From Mycolicibacterium cosmeticum (lineage in GTDB: Bacteria; Actinomycetota; Actinomycetes; Mycobacteriales; Mycobacteriaceae), in contig JACPVS010000017.1 of NCBI GenBank assembly GCA_016197365.1, positions 62,001 through 126,000 on the forward strand: 64,000 nucleotides of DNA, given 5' to 3'. Every line of letters starts with the position of its first letter. Position 1 is the stretch's first letter. The position numbers and the translations under genes were made by a program. The notes under the pieces were generated by a model. It saw nothing but the letters and a program-made list of their open reading frames with translations, did no database searches and was not told where the DNA came from. Positions 25,556 to 34,389 of this stretch are shown piece by piece.

Positions 25556-25577
25556 GGTGTTGCCGCCCTGTTTCACA
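25556..25577. promoter_or_regulatory. Putative GntR autoregulatory operator
   Basis: This is the second copy of the GGTGTT ... CTGTTTCACA block, at -2 to -23 from the ATG at 25554. It lies where RNA polymerase would start a short-leader or leaderless transcript. See the copy at 24775-24796. Confidence 0.6.
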
Positions 25578-25581
25578 CCGC

Positions 25582-26499
25582 CTACAGCGCGGCGCCCACC
25601 TCCCAGATGGGCTCCAGTGCCGCGATGCCGGTGCGGACCAGCGGGCTGAGCACGACGTCGGTGGCCCCGGCGTCGAGATAGCGCCGCAACTGGCGGGTCA
25701 CCTCGGCGGTGGTGCCGACCGCGGCCAGGTCGATCACCGAATCCACGCCTTCACGTTCGATGACCTTCGCGTACGACGGGATGGTGGCGTAGAACTCCAG
25801 GGCTTCGGCCGCCCGCGCCCGGCCCTCGTCCACGTCGTCGGTGACCAGTACGGGCACGGCGGCGATGACCTTCGGTGCCGGCCGGCCGGCCTCGGCGGCC
25901 GCCTTCGAGATCGTCGGGACGATGAACTCCGCCACGGTCCGCGGGCCCGCCAGATAGGGCAACGTGCCGTCGGCGAGTTCTCCGGTGACCCGTAATGCCT
26001 TGGGGCCCATGGCCGCGACGTACACCGGCAGCGGCGCCCCACCGGCCACGGTCACGGGCCACTCGGGAGCGGCGGTGAATTCGTCGCCGTGGAAGTCGAC
26101 GGCGCCGGTGTCCAGGATGGAGCGCAGCACCTTGAGATGCTCGCGCAGCCGTCCGATGGTGTTCGGCCACGCCGTGCCGAAGGCCGCCTGCTCCGGTGCG
26201 TGCGCCCCGAGGCCCAGGCCGAGGCTGAAGTTCCCGCCGGTGGCGGCCTGGGCGGTCTGGGCCGCCGACGCGACGATCAGCGGGTGGCGCGGGTTGATGG
26301 GGACGACGAAGGTGCCGACGCCCAGTCCCGGCACCGCGGCGCCGATGTAGCCGGCCAGCGCGATGGCGTCATGGTCGAACTGCTGGGCGATCCAGAGCTG
26401 GCGGATACCCGCGTCGTACGCGCGACGGGCCTGGTCGATGGCGGCCGCGACGTGGTTGGGGGCGTTGCGATCGGGGTCGAGCACTACTCCAGTGGGCAT
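25582..26499 (-). CDS. LLM-class F420-dependent oxidoreductase
   Basis: The 305-residue luciferase-like protein starts MPTGVVLDPDRNAPNHVAAA and contains GVGTFVVPINPRHPLIVASAAQTAQAATGGNFSLGLGLGAH, typical of mycobacterial F420-linked LLM enzymes (TIGR03564-like). ATG 26499 fits the family start. It is transcribed towards the GntR gene's upstream region, five bases beyond the operator block. Substrate unknown. Confidence 0.8.
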   Translation of the reverse strand: MPTGVVLDPDRNAPNHVAAAIDQARRAYDAGIRQLWIAQQFDHDAIALAGYIGAAVPGLGVGTFVVPINPRHPLIVASAAQTAQAATGGNFSLGLGLGAHAPEQAAFGTAWPNTIGRLREHLKVLRSILDTGAVDFHGDEFTAAPEWPVTVAGGAPLPVYVAAMGPKALRVTGELADGTLPYLAGPRTVAEFIVPTISKAAAEAGRPAPKVIAAVPVLVTDDVDEGRARAAEALEFYATIPSYAKVIEREGVDSVIDLAAVGTTAEVTRQLRRYLDAGATDVVLSPLVRTGIAALEPIWEVGAAL

Positions 26500-26542
26500 G
26501 GTGAGAACAACCGCCCGACCGGGGCCGGGCATTCCGTTCGGC

Positions 26543-26983
26543 TCAGGCTGAGTACTTGTCCATCACCTGTTGATGCAGGCTATCCACGGCGGTGTCGAGC
26601 ACCAACTTCTTCGCGCGCCGGACGATGAACTCCGGCATGGGCGCGGCGACGTCGATGATGAGGTCGAAGCGGACGCGGGTGCGGTCGCCCTCGCGGGTCA
26701 GGTTGTATTCGCCGTGCTGCCCGCGCTGGGTGCCGGTGGCGGCCGCGTCCCACACCACCCAGTCCGCACCCCAGTGGTACTCGAGCACCTCTTTGTCGGT
26801 GAAGCCCATGATCTTCAGCGTCGCCCGCACGTGATGCGGGCGCCCGTCCGGATGACGGTCGAGCACCTCGGTCTCCCGGTGCAGCGACGACCACGACGGG
26901 ACCGCGTCGATATCGGCGATAGCGTCCAGTATCTCCTCGGGTAGCGCGTCGAAGACGATCTCCCTCGTTGCCTTGACAGCCAT
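26543..26983 (-). CDS. SRPBCC (polyketide cyclase/START-like) protein, Rv0857-like
   Basis: The 146-residue protein has the SRPBCC hydrophobic-pocket fold: KATREIVFDALPEEILDAIADIDAVPSWSSLHRETEVLDRHPDGRP, then the DRTRVRFDLIIDVAAPMPEFIVRRAKK helix. Such proteins carry lipids or polyketides. A homologue of the same length lies 172 bases upstream at 27156-27596, so the pair arose by duplication. M. tuberculosis has comparable genes (Rv0856, Rv0857) next to its dapC-fadA-fadB region. Confidence 0.8.
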   Translation of the reverse strand: MAVKATREIVFDALPEEILDAIADIDAVPSWSSLHRETEVLDRHPDGRPHHVRATLKIMGFTDKEVLEYHWGADWVVWDAAATGTQRGQHGEYNLTREGDRTRVRFDLIIDVAAPMPEFIVRRAKKLVLDTAVDSLHQQVMDKYSA

Positions 26984-27155
26984 ATGGGCAAATGTAATTC
27001 CCCGTTCAGCCTCGCGCAACGGATCTGAAGGCTAATTTTGTCCGTAACGTAAGCAAATTGTCACCACGCGATCTCACCGATCGGGGTGGCACTTTGTGGT
27101 GGTGCGCCGACGGGTCTCACGGGTGTCCGGGAGAACCGCGGTCAGTCGGTGCCCG

Positions 27156-27596
27156 TCAGCCCTTCTTGACCTTGAGCACCTGTTTGCGCAATCCGCCGGT
27201 AGCAACGTCGATGGCGCCCTTCATGACCTGCTTGAGGATGAACCCGGGCAGCGGGATGGCCAGTTCGATGTCCATGTCGAAACGCACCCGGGTCTTGTCG
27301 CCCTCGGGCGTCAGCGTGTAGCTGCACTGCTGGGATTTCAGCTGACTGGCCTTGACCAGTACCCAGCTGACCTTGTTCTCTTCCCAGGTGTAATCGATCG
27401 TCAGCTTGTCGCTGATACCGACCGTCTTGATGGTCTGGATGACGCGGTGCGGCCGGCCTTCGTCGTCGCGGTCGACGACCTCCGCCTTCTGATATTGGGG
27501 CGACCAGGTCGGGGTCGATTTGACGTCGGCGACGACGGCGAAGATCTCGGCCGGGGACGCTTCGATGACCACTTCACGGGAGACGCTGGTTGCCAT
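27156..27596 (-). CDS. SRPBCC protein, Rv0856-like paralogue
   Basis: This 146-residue SRPBCC-fold protein (SVSREVVIEASPAEIFAVVADVKSTPTWSPQYQKAEVVDRDDEGRP) is a clear paralogue of the next gene on the strand, with the same length and the shared DKTRVRFDMDIELAIPLPGFILKQVMK helix. It is probably a lipid- or hydrophobic-ligand-binding protein. It is divergent from zwf with about 93 bases between. Confidence 0.8.
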   Translation of the reverse strand: MATSVSREVVIEASPAEIFAVVADVKSTPTWSPQYQKAEVVDRDDEGRPHRVIQTIKTVGISDKLTIDYTWEENKVSWVLVKASQLKSQQCSYTLTPEGDKTRVRFDMDIELAIPLPGFILKQVMKGAIDVATGGLRKQVLKVKKG

Positions 27597-27689
27597 GGGC
27601 TGACAGTAGCCACCCGTGCCGGGCACCGGCCGACAATTGACCGCCTCCATGTCGTGCAGAGTTCACCTACCGGTGGAAGCATCACCCGC

Positions 27690-29198
27690 GTGGCCGCCAC
27701 CTTGCCAGACACCCCGCAGACCATCGCCTACCCCGCGCTGGGCGCGCGCCCGCACCGCCGGGACACCGACCCGCTCGAACCGCATGTCATCGTGCTGTTC
27801 GGCGCGACGGGCGATCTCGCCAAGCGCAAGCTCATCCCAGGGATGGCCTACCTGGACCAGTCCGAACTGGCGCCGAACATCCAGGTCGTCGGCACCTCGC
27901 TGGAGGATCTGACCGATGACGAGTTCCGGGCACTGGCCAAAGAGTCCATCGAGAAGTTCGGCACGCACAAGCTGACCGACGAGCAGTGGACCAATTTCTC
28001 CAAGATCCTCACCTACGTGCCGCAGGGCGCCGGGCCGGTGGCACTGGCCGCAGCGGTCGCCGAGGCCGAGGCCAGACTCGGCGGGAATGCCCAACGGCTG
28101 CATTATCTTTCGGTCCCGCCGAAGGCCGCACGCGCGGTCATCACCATGCTGCGCGAGGCCAACCTGGTGGAGCGTTCGCGGGTGGTGATGGAGAAGCCGT
28201 TCGGCACCGACCTGGCCAGCGCGGTGGCGCTCAACGACTTCGTGCACGAGACCTTCAAAGAGCGTCAGGTCTTCCGTATCGACCACTTCCTGGGCAAGGA
28301 AGCGGCACAGAACATTCTGGCGTTCCGGTTCGCCAATGGCCTGTTCGAGCCGATCTGGAACCGCAACTTCATCGATCACATCCAGATCGACATCCCTGAG
28401 ATGCTCGGTCTCGATGAGCGGGCCAACTTCTACGAGAGCACCGGCGCATACAAGGACATGGTGGTCACCCACCTGTTCCAGGTGATGGCGTTCGTGGTGA
28501 TGGAACCGCCGACCGCGCTGGAACCCAGGGCCATCAGCGAGGAGAAGAACAAGGTCTTCCGGTCCATGCTGCCGATCAAGTGCAACGACGTGGTGCGCGG
28601 CCAATTCGCCGGCTACCGCGAACTCAACGGGGTGGCAAGGGATTCCGACACCGAGACATTCATCGCCATGAAGGTCGGCATCGACAACTGGCGGTGGGCG
28701 GGTGTGCCGATCTACCTGCGCACCGGCAAGAAGATGGCCGAGGGCATGCGCATCATCTCCATCGCCTTCAAGGAGGCGCCGCGGACGATGTTCCCCGCCG
28801 GCTCCGGTGTCGGTTCGCAGGGACCCGACCACCTGACCTTCGACCTGGCGGACAACTCGAAGGTGTCGCTGTCGTTCTACGGCAAGCGGCCCGGCCCAGG
28901 CATGAAGCTGGACAAGATGTCGATGCAGTTCTCCACGACCGAGATCGCGACCAACGGCGACGTGCTGGAGGCCTACGAGCGGCTGATCTTGGACGCCATG
29001 CGGGGTGACCACACGTTGTTCACCACCGCCGAGGGCATCGAATCCCTCTGGGACCGTTCGGCGCAACTCCTGGACGATCCACCCCCGGCCAAGATCTACC
29101 AGCCCGGAACGTGGGGCCCCGACGCCATCCATCAGCTCATCGCGCCGAACGCGTGGCGGCTGCCGTTCGAACGGGCGTGGCGCGAAAAGCCCAAGTAG
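27690..29198 (+). CDS. zwf: Glucose-6-phosphate 1-dehydrogenase
   Basis: The 502-residue enzyme has the coenzyme loop FGATGDLAKRKL (about residues 37-48) and the active-site motif RIDHFLGKEAAQN (about 196-208; Phe replaces the Tyr of most species). The structural EKP element (VVMEKPFGTDLASA) is also present. It converts glucose-6-phosphate to 6-phosphogluconolactone with NADP+ or F420-independent NAD(P). GTG 27690 is taken as start because the conserved sequence begins shortly after it. Here zwf stands alone between SRPBCC genes and the mce operon, not in a pentose-phosphate cluster. Confidence 0.93.
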   Translation: MAATLPDTPQTIAYPALGARPHRRDTDPLEPHVIVLFGATGDLAKRKLIPGMAYLDQSELAPNIQVVGTSLEDLTDDEFRALAKESIEKFGTHKLTDEQWTNFSKILTYVPQGAGPVALAAAVAEAEARLGGNAQRLHYLSVPPKAARAVITMLREANLVERSRVVMEKPFGTDLASAVALNDFVHETFKERQVFRIDHFLGKEAAQNILAFRFANGLFEPIWNRNFIDHIQIDIPEMLGLDERANFYESTGAYKDMVVTHLFQVMAFVVMEPPTALEPRAISEEKNKVFRSMLPIKCNDVVRGQFAGYRELNGVARDSDTETFIAMKVGIDNWRWAGVPIYLRTGKKMAEGMRIISIAFKEAPRTMFPAGSGVGSQGPDHLTFDLADNSKVSLSFYGKRPGPGMKLDKMSMQFSTTEIATNGDVLEAYERLILDAMRGDHTLFTTAEGIESLWDRSAQLLDDPPPAKIYQPGTWGPDAIHQLIAPNAWRLPFERAWREKPK

Positions 29199-29208
29199 CC
29201 CCTCCCGC

Positions 29209-30663
29209 CTACGGCCCCGGCGGCACCAGCATCGACTGCCACGTCCGGTTGCCCGGGTTCGCGAGATCGCCCTGCGTGTAGCGCCGGCCGTCTGGGCCGA
29301 TGTACTCCCCGGTCGCCGGGTTGTACGGGACGGCCACCGGCGGGGGCGCCGCCTGCGCGCTTCCTTCCGGGGTGGACGCCGGGACCGTGCCCGGGGGGTA
29401 CTGCGGCACGCTCTGCCCGGACAGGGTGGCGTTGGGGTCACCCTTCCAGTTGTAGCCCTCGTTGAGCGGGACGTAGTTCTCGTCGCTCTCGCACATCTCG
29501 ACCGTCGGCGCCTTCTTCCACGGCTTGCCCTCACACGGGATGTTGCGAGCGCCACGCACATTCAGATCGGAGTCCTGCGGCACCCGGCAGTACAATTCGC
29601 CGGCTGTGCGGTCCGGATAGTCCTGATCAGACGGCGCACGCTGCTGGCGCACCGGCAGGAACCCGGTGTTGCACGGGGGCGGCAGGTTCAGGTTCAGGTT
29701 GAAGTCCAGATAGATGCCGTTGTAGGCCTGCTTGACACCGGCGTCCGCGACGGCGATGCCCGACATGACGGCGGTGCCCTGCGGGAACAACACCAGCAGC
29801 TGTTCGATGTCGTTGCGGTAGGTCACCGCGATATCACCGAGGCTGACCAGATTGGCCAACAGCACCGGCAGCGCCGGCGCCACCCGGTCGAACAGCTGCC
29901 TGCCCTCGTCCAGCGCGGGGCCGCCCTGGTTCAGCAGATCGACGAAGGCCCGGTCCTGCGCCTTGAACTGACCGAACAGCGAAGCGGAGTGCGCTGCCCA
30001 GGTCTGGATCGAATCCGCCGTCTGCACTTGGGAATCCAGTACCGGGGGCGCCTCGTCGATCAGTCGGCCCAGCTGGTCGGTGGATTTCCCCGCCTCGATG
30101 GCCAGCGACGTCGAGCCGTCCACGATGCGTGACAGTTCCGGCCCGAGACCGCCGACCGCCTTGGCTGTCTCGTCGACGACGGTCTTCAGGTTATCCTGCG
30201 GAATCGCCTGCAGCGCATGGTTGGTGGCGTCCAGCAGGTTGCCGATGTCGGGGGGCACCGAAACCTTGCCTGCCGGGATGACATCGCCGTCGCGCAACGC
30301 CGGGCCACCCTCCGCACCCGGGGTGAGTTCGACGAACTGCTCGCCGACGGCCGAGCGGCTGTGCACTGCCGCCGACACATCGGCCGGTACCGGGGTGGAC
30401 GATTTGAGGGTCAACTCGGCCCGCACCCCGTCCTTGTCGACGTCGATGCCGGTGACGCGGCCGATCTCGTCGCCCCGGTAGGTCACCACCGAACTCTCGT
30501 AGAGTCCGCCGGAGGCCGGCAGGTCGAGTGACACCGTGTAGCGCCCGTAGCCCAGCAGGGCCGGCACGTTCACGATTCCGAAGGCCATGACCCCCACCGA
30601 GATCAGCGTGACGGCGGCCAGGATGGCGAGCTGGATCCAGACCTTGCGATGCAATCGCAGCAT
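29209..30663 (-). CDS. mceF: MceF-type Mce protein
   Basis: The 484-residue protein is the last gene of the mce operon. An N-terminal membrane anchor (about residues 9-30) is followed by the MlaD-like beta-barrel domain (YTVSLDLPASGGLYESSVVTYRGDEIGRVTGI), a long helical region (about 125-300) and a Pro/Gly-rich C-terminal tail with several cysteines. Mce A-F form a hexameric tube that carries lipids across the periplasm to the YrbE permease. No Mas-type accessory gene follows. Confidence 0.88.
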   Translation of the reverse strand: MLRLHRKVWIQLAILAAVTLISVGVMAFGIVNVPALLGYGRYTVSLDLPASGGLYESSVVTYRGDEIGRVTGIDVDKDGVRAELTLKSSTPVPADVSAAVHSRSAVGEQFVELTPGAEGGPALRDGDVIPAGKVSVPPDIGNLLDATNHALQAIPQDNLKTVVDETAKAVGGLGPELSRIVDGSTSLAIEAGKSTDQLGRLIDEAPPVLDSQVQTADSIQTWAAHSASLFGQFKAQDRAFVDLLNQGGPALDEGRQLFDRVAPALPVLLANLVSLGDIAVTYRNDIEQLLVLFPQGTAVMSGIAVADAGVKQAYNGIYLDFNLNLNLPPPCNTGFLPVRQQRAPSDQDYPDRTAGELYCRVPQDSDLNVRGARNIPCEGKPWKKAPTVEMCESDENYVPLNEGYNWKGDPNATLSGQSVPQYPPGTVPASTPEGSAQAAPPPVAVPYNPATGEYIGPDGRRYTQGDLANPGNRTWQSMLVPPGP

Positions 30664-30665
30664 GC

Positions 30666-31787
30666 TCAGTACCCCCCGAAATGGTAGGGCGCGATCAGTG
30701 GATTGCCGCCGGTGTACGGGCTGGGCATCTGGCCGATGGTGCGGCCCCACTGCATCTCCAGCTCGGTGAGGTCACCCTCCCACCGGGTGCCGGTGAAGAT
30801 ACTGCTGTCCAGCCGACTCAGCGTCAGGTCCAGCACCAGGGTGATATTCGCGAAGTCACCGCGGAACCACTTGGACAGATTGCTCTTCACCCACGGGTAG
30901 GTGGACAGGAAGTCCAGCCCCTTGGTCAGCGACGGCCCGGCGTCGGCCAATGAGCGCAGCACCGGACCGATATTGCGCAGATTGTCCAACAGCGCCGTTT
31001 TGCTCTGGGTGACAGTCGAATTGGCGACGGCACTGAACTTGCCCAGCCCGTCGATCGCGTCGGCCAGTTTGGTGCGCGTGTCGGCGAGCACGGCCAGTGC
31101 CTGCGGAAGGGTGGTCAGCGCTTTGTCGACAGTCTGGTCGTTGGCGGCGAACTTACCGGCCAGCGAGTTCAGATGTTCTGTCGCGGTGATGATGTCGTCG
31201 GTCTGCGCATTCACCTGGGTGATGAAGGTGTCCAACTGGGTGAGCAGACTGCGCATGTCGGTCTCCCGCCCGGACAGCGCCTTCGCGAAGGTCTGGTTGA
31301 TCTCCTGCAATTCCTCCAGCCCGCCGCCGTTGAGCAGGATCGACACCGAGGCCAGGGTCTGCTCGGTGGTGGGATAGGTGCCTGCTCGCGAGAGTGGGAT
31401 CAGCGACCCCTCGTGCAACCGGCCTTGTGCCGGTTCGTCGGCGGGCGGGGCGAGTTCGATGTGCATGGAGCCCAGCAGGCTGGTCTGGCCCACCTTGGCG
31501 GTGCTGTTGGCGGGCAGGTGCACGTCCCCGTTGATCCGCATGGTGACCAGCGCATGCCAGTCCTGAACCTCGATCTTGGTGACGTTGCCGACGTTGACGT
31601 CGGCGACCCGGACCCGGGTGTTCTGCTGGATGACGACGACGTCGGGCAGCTGCGCCTGGATCGTGTAGGAGCCGTCACCGGTTCCCTCGGTGCCGGGCAG
31701 ACTCAGCGAATTCAGGCCACGCCATTGGCATCCCGGGAGCATCGCCAGGCATGCCACCAGCAGCACCGCGAGCAGGGATCGTCTCAT
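30666..31787 (-). CDS. mceE: MceE-type Mce lipoprotein
   Basis: The 373-residue protein is a lipoprotein: the signal peptide MRRSLLAVLLVACLAMLPGCQ has a lipobox with the lipidated Cys near residue 20. An MCE domain (YTIQAQLPDVVVIQQNTRVRVADVNVGNVTKIEV) and a helical domain follow. MceE is the lipoprotein in every known mce operon. The ATG overlaps the mceD stop (ATGA). Confidence 0.9.
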   Translation of the reverse strand: MRRSLLAVLLVACLAMLPGCQWRGLNSLSLPGTEGTGDGSYTIQAQLPDVVVIQQNTRVRVADVNVGNVTKIEVQDWHALVTMRINGDVHLPANSTAKVGQTSLLGSMHIELAPPADEPAQGRLHEGSLIPLSRAGTYPTTEQTLASVSILLNGGGLEELQEINQTFAKALSGRETDMRSLLTQLDTFITQVNAQTDDIITATEHLNSLAGKFAANDQTVDKALTTLPQALAVLADTRTKLADAIDGLGKFSAVANSTVTQSKTALLDNLRNIGPVLRSLADAGPSLTKGLDFLSTYPWVKSNLSKWFRGDFANITLVLDLTLSRLDSSIFTGTRWEGDLTELEMQWGRTIGQMPSPYTGGNPLIAPYHFGGY

Positions 31788-33076
31788 GGCGTCGGCACCA
31801 TCAGCCCGGGTAGTCCCGCCGCGGGATCGGGTGTCGCCGCTGGCGCTTCGGCGGCGAGCAGGCCCACCGGATCGACCGGCGGCGGAGGTGGCGGCGGGAG
31901 GAGCGGATCCCCCGGCGGCCGCAACCTGTCCTCGCTGTAGGTGATCTCGTTCGGGCGGGCCATGGTGCCGACGAACGGGTTCCCCCCGATCGGGAAGAAG
32001 TTCATCTGGCGGTTCTTGATGATCGGTGCGAGGTATTGGACACACAGCTTCGAGGATTGCTCGAAGTTCAATCGCGATGCCGCTTGCACTGCGCTGCAGA
32101 GGAACTGGACGGTGTTGGCGAAGTTGACCGGCGCCAGGATCCCGGTGATGGCGCTCTGGGCGGGCTGGTAGATGTTGACGAAGTTCTGGAAAACCGTCGG
32201 GCCGATGTGCAGCACCTGTTTGATGTCGGTACGGCTGTCGTTCAGCGCGGTGGTGATCTGGTTGAAGTGGTCGAAGGTGCTACCCAACGATTCACGGTTC
32301 TCGGCGACGAAGCCGCGCAGGTCGCCGACCGCGGCATCCAAACTCTGTGTCGCGTCCGAGACTTCGTTGGGGGTGTTGGTCAGTACCGTGCTCACCTGCG
32401 CGAAGTTCTGGTTGAACGCGGCCAGCAGGTCACTGCTCGACGACAACGCCGACACCAGCAACGCCATGTTGCGCACCGTGCTGAAGATGTCGGTGCTGTG
32501 GTCGCCGAGCGCCGAAAGCGCCTGCGACAGTTTGATCACCGTGCCGCGGGCGGTGTCACCCTCGCCGCGCAGGTTCTCCGCGGCACTGTTGATGAACTCG
32601 CCCACCGAGTTGGGCCCGCCCGGTGTCTGCGGTTGCAACGAGGCGGTCAGCTTCTCCAGCTGCTCTCGGAAGTCGTCCCACTCGACCGGGACGGCGGTGC
32701 GCTCCTGCGGGATGGACGCCCCAGCAGCCAGTTTCGGTCCACCGTCGTAGGCGGGTACCAGTTGGATGGCGCGCGCGCTGACCAGCGACGGGGACAAGAC
32801 CGCTGCTTTCACGTCGGCAGGCACCGGGTACTGGGCGTCGACGGAGAACGTCACTTTGGTGGTCTGCGGCTGCGGCTCGATCTTGTCGACGGTGCCGACG
32901 GCCACCCCGAGGATGCGCACCTCGTCCCCGGTATAGAGGCCATTCGCGTTGGCGAAGTACGCGACGAAGGTGTCCTTGGCGACGAATTTCCACCACGGCG
33001 TGGCCACCACCGAGATGCCGGCCGCCAGGATCACGACCAGTGCCGCTCCGATCAGCAGGCGGGCGTTCTTTCTCAC
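31784..33076 (-). CDS. mceD: MceD-type Mce protein
   Basis: The 430-residue protein has an N-terminal membrane anchor (about residues 7-27), an MCE domain (FVAYFANANGLYTGDEVRILGVAVGTVDKIEPQPQ), a helical segment and a polyproline run (LLPPPPPPPVDP) near residue 395, then an Ala/Pro tail. The polyproline and tail may reach the cell wall. Start and stop overlap the neighbouring mce genes. Confidence 0.88.
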   Translation of the reverse strand: MRKNARLLIGAALVVILAAGISVVATPWWKFVAKDTFVAYFANANGLYTGDEVRILGVAVGTVDKIEPQPQTTKVTFSVDAQYPVPADVKAAVLSPSLVSARAIQLVPAYDGGPKLAAGASIPQERTAVPVEWDDFREQLEKLTASLQPQTPGGPNSVGEFINSAAENLRGEGDTARGTVIKLSQALSALGDHSTDIFSTVRNMALLVSALSSSSDLLAAFNQNFAQVSTVLTNTPNEVSDATQSLDAAVGDLRGFVAENRESLGSTFDHFNQITTALNDSRTDIKQVLHIGPTVFQNFVNIYQPAQSAITGILAPVNFANTVQFLCSAVQAASRLNFEQSSKLCVQYLAPIIKNRQMNFFPIGGNPFVGTMARPNEITYSEDRLRPPGDPLLPPPPPPPVDPVGLLAAEAPAATPDPAAGLPGLMVPTP

Positions 33077-34389
33077 GGTTGGCCTCCGGGCTCACCGGGT
33101 GCCGGGACGAGGAACGGGGTGGGACCGGTGTACGGGACCGGGCCGACCACACCGGGCGGCGCCGGGGCCGGCGGTCCCGGTGGCGGGCCACCGGGCGGCG
33201 GGGCCGGCAGCGGTTCGCGGTATGGGTAGCGCGGATCGCCGGGGTTACCCGTGATGGCATCGGGCAGCGTGAGATTCGGCGCGCCACCCTGCCCGGTGCG
33301 CGGGTAGGGCGCCGGTAGCGCCGGGGTACCGGGCTGCCCGACGGCGGGGTCCACCAATTCCGACGGCAGCTTCACGTTCGGGTCCAGGCCGAGGTCGGAG
33401 AACGCGGCGTCGATGAACGGCTGGACGAACTGGCCGGGCAGCAGGTTCACCAGGGAGGCCTTGAAATACGGTCCCGAACCGAGCACTTCACCGAAGGACA
33501 TCGCGTACCGGCGGAACAGAGCCACGGTGCGCTGCAGCTCTTTCTTGCGGTTGTCCAGGATGGACAGCACCCCGTTGACCTTGTCCAGTGCCGGTTTCAG
33601 CTGGGTCTTGTTGTCGGCGACCAACCCGGAGATCTGCTGCGATACCGCAGTCAGGTTGGTCATGAAGCCGTCCACCGCGTCGCGCTGCGCCACCAGTTCG
33701 GCCAGCAGCGCATTCGCATTGACCACCAGTCCGGCGATCTCGTCGCTGCGCTTGGCGAGCACCGTGGTGACCTTGTTGGCGTTGCCGAGCAGGTTGCGCA
33801 GCTGCGCGTCACGCGCGTTGAGGGTGTCGGAGAACTGCGCGACACCGTCGAGGGCGAGTTTGAGGTCGGCCGGGGTCTGCTTGAACGTGTCGGCCAAGGT
33901 GCTCAGTGACGAAGACAGTTGGGTGGTGTCCAGGCCGCTGATCGCCGTGGTCAGATCGCCGAGCGCGGTAGGCAGGTCATAGGGCGAGGTGGTGCGCTCC
34001 AGCGGGATGGTGCCGGACAGCTCGCCGTCCCCGCGCGGGGTGATCTCCAGCATCTTGGTGCCGAGCACGGTTTCGGTCTTGATGGCGGCCTCGGTGCGCT
34101 CGCCCAGGTCGACACCGTCGTTGACGGTGAAGTCCACCCGGACCTTGGTGCCCTCGAGTTTGATGTCGGATACCCGCCCGACGGACAGGCCTGAAACCCG
34201 TACGTCGCTACCGCTTTTGATGCCACCGGCCTCGGCGAAGTACGCCGAGTAGTCGGACGTGCCCTTGATGAAGGGCAGTCGGTCGTAGGAGAACGCGGCG
34301 ATCACCACGAGCGTGATGATCAACGTGCCGACCGTACCGACCGCGACCCTGTTGCGTTCGGCGATGGGTTTGATGGTGGGTCGCTTCAT
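33073..34389 (-). CDS. mceC: MceC-type Mce protein
   Basis: The 438-residue protein carries a membrane anchor, an MCE domain (YSAYFAEAGGIKSGSDVRVSGLSVGRVSDIKLEG), a long helical region and a Pro/Gly-rich tail of about 100 residues (PAPPPGGPPPGPPAPAPPG). ATG 34389 is preferred over 34401 because it makes the ATGA overlap with mceB that the other genes of this operon also show. Confidence 0.88.
   Translation of the reverse strand: MKRPTIKPIAERNRVAVGTVGTLIITLVVIAAFSYDRLPFIKGTSDYSAYFAEAGGIKSGSDVRVSGLSVGRVSDIKLEGTKVRVDFTVNDGVDLGERTEAAIKTETVLGTKMLEITPRGDGELSGTIPLERTTSPYDLPTALGDLTTAISGLDTTQLSSSLSTLADTFKQTPADLKLALDGVAQFSDTLNARDAQLRNLLGNANKVTTVLAKRSDEIAGLVVNANALLAELVAQRDAVDGFMTNLTAVSQQISGLVADNKTQLKPALDKVNGVLSILDNRKKELQRTVALFRRYAMSFGEVLGSGPYFKASLVNLLPGQFVQPFIDAAFSDLGLDPNVKLPSELVDPAVGQPGTPALPAPYPRTGQGGAPNLTLPDAITGNPGDPRYPYREPLPAPPPGGPPPGPPAPAPPGVVGPVPYTGPTPFLVPAPGEPGGQP

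Noticed and set aside
27663..29561. 632-residue minus-strand frame opposite zwf
   Set aside because: It has Arg- and His-rich composition typical of antisense frames in GC-rich DNA; zwf has all family motifs on the other strand.
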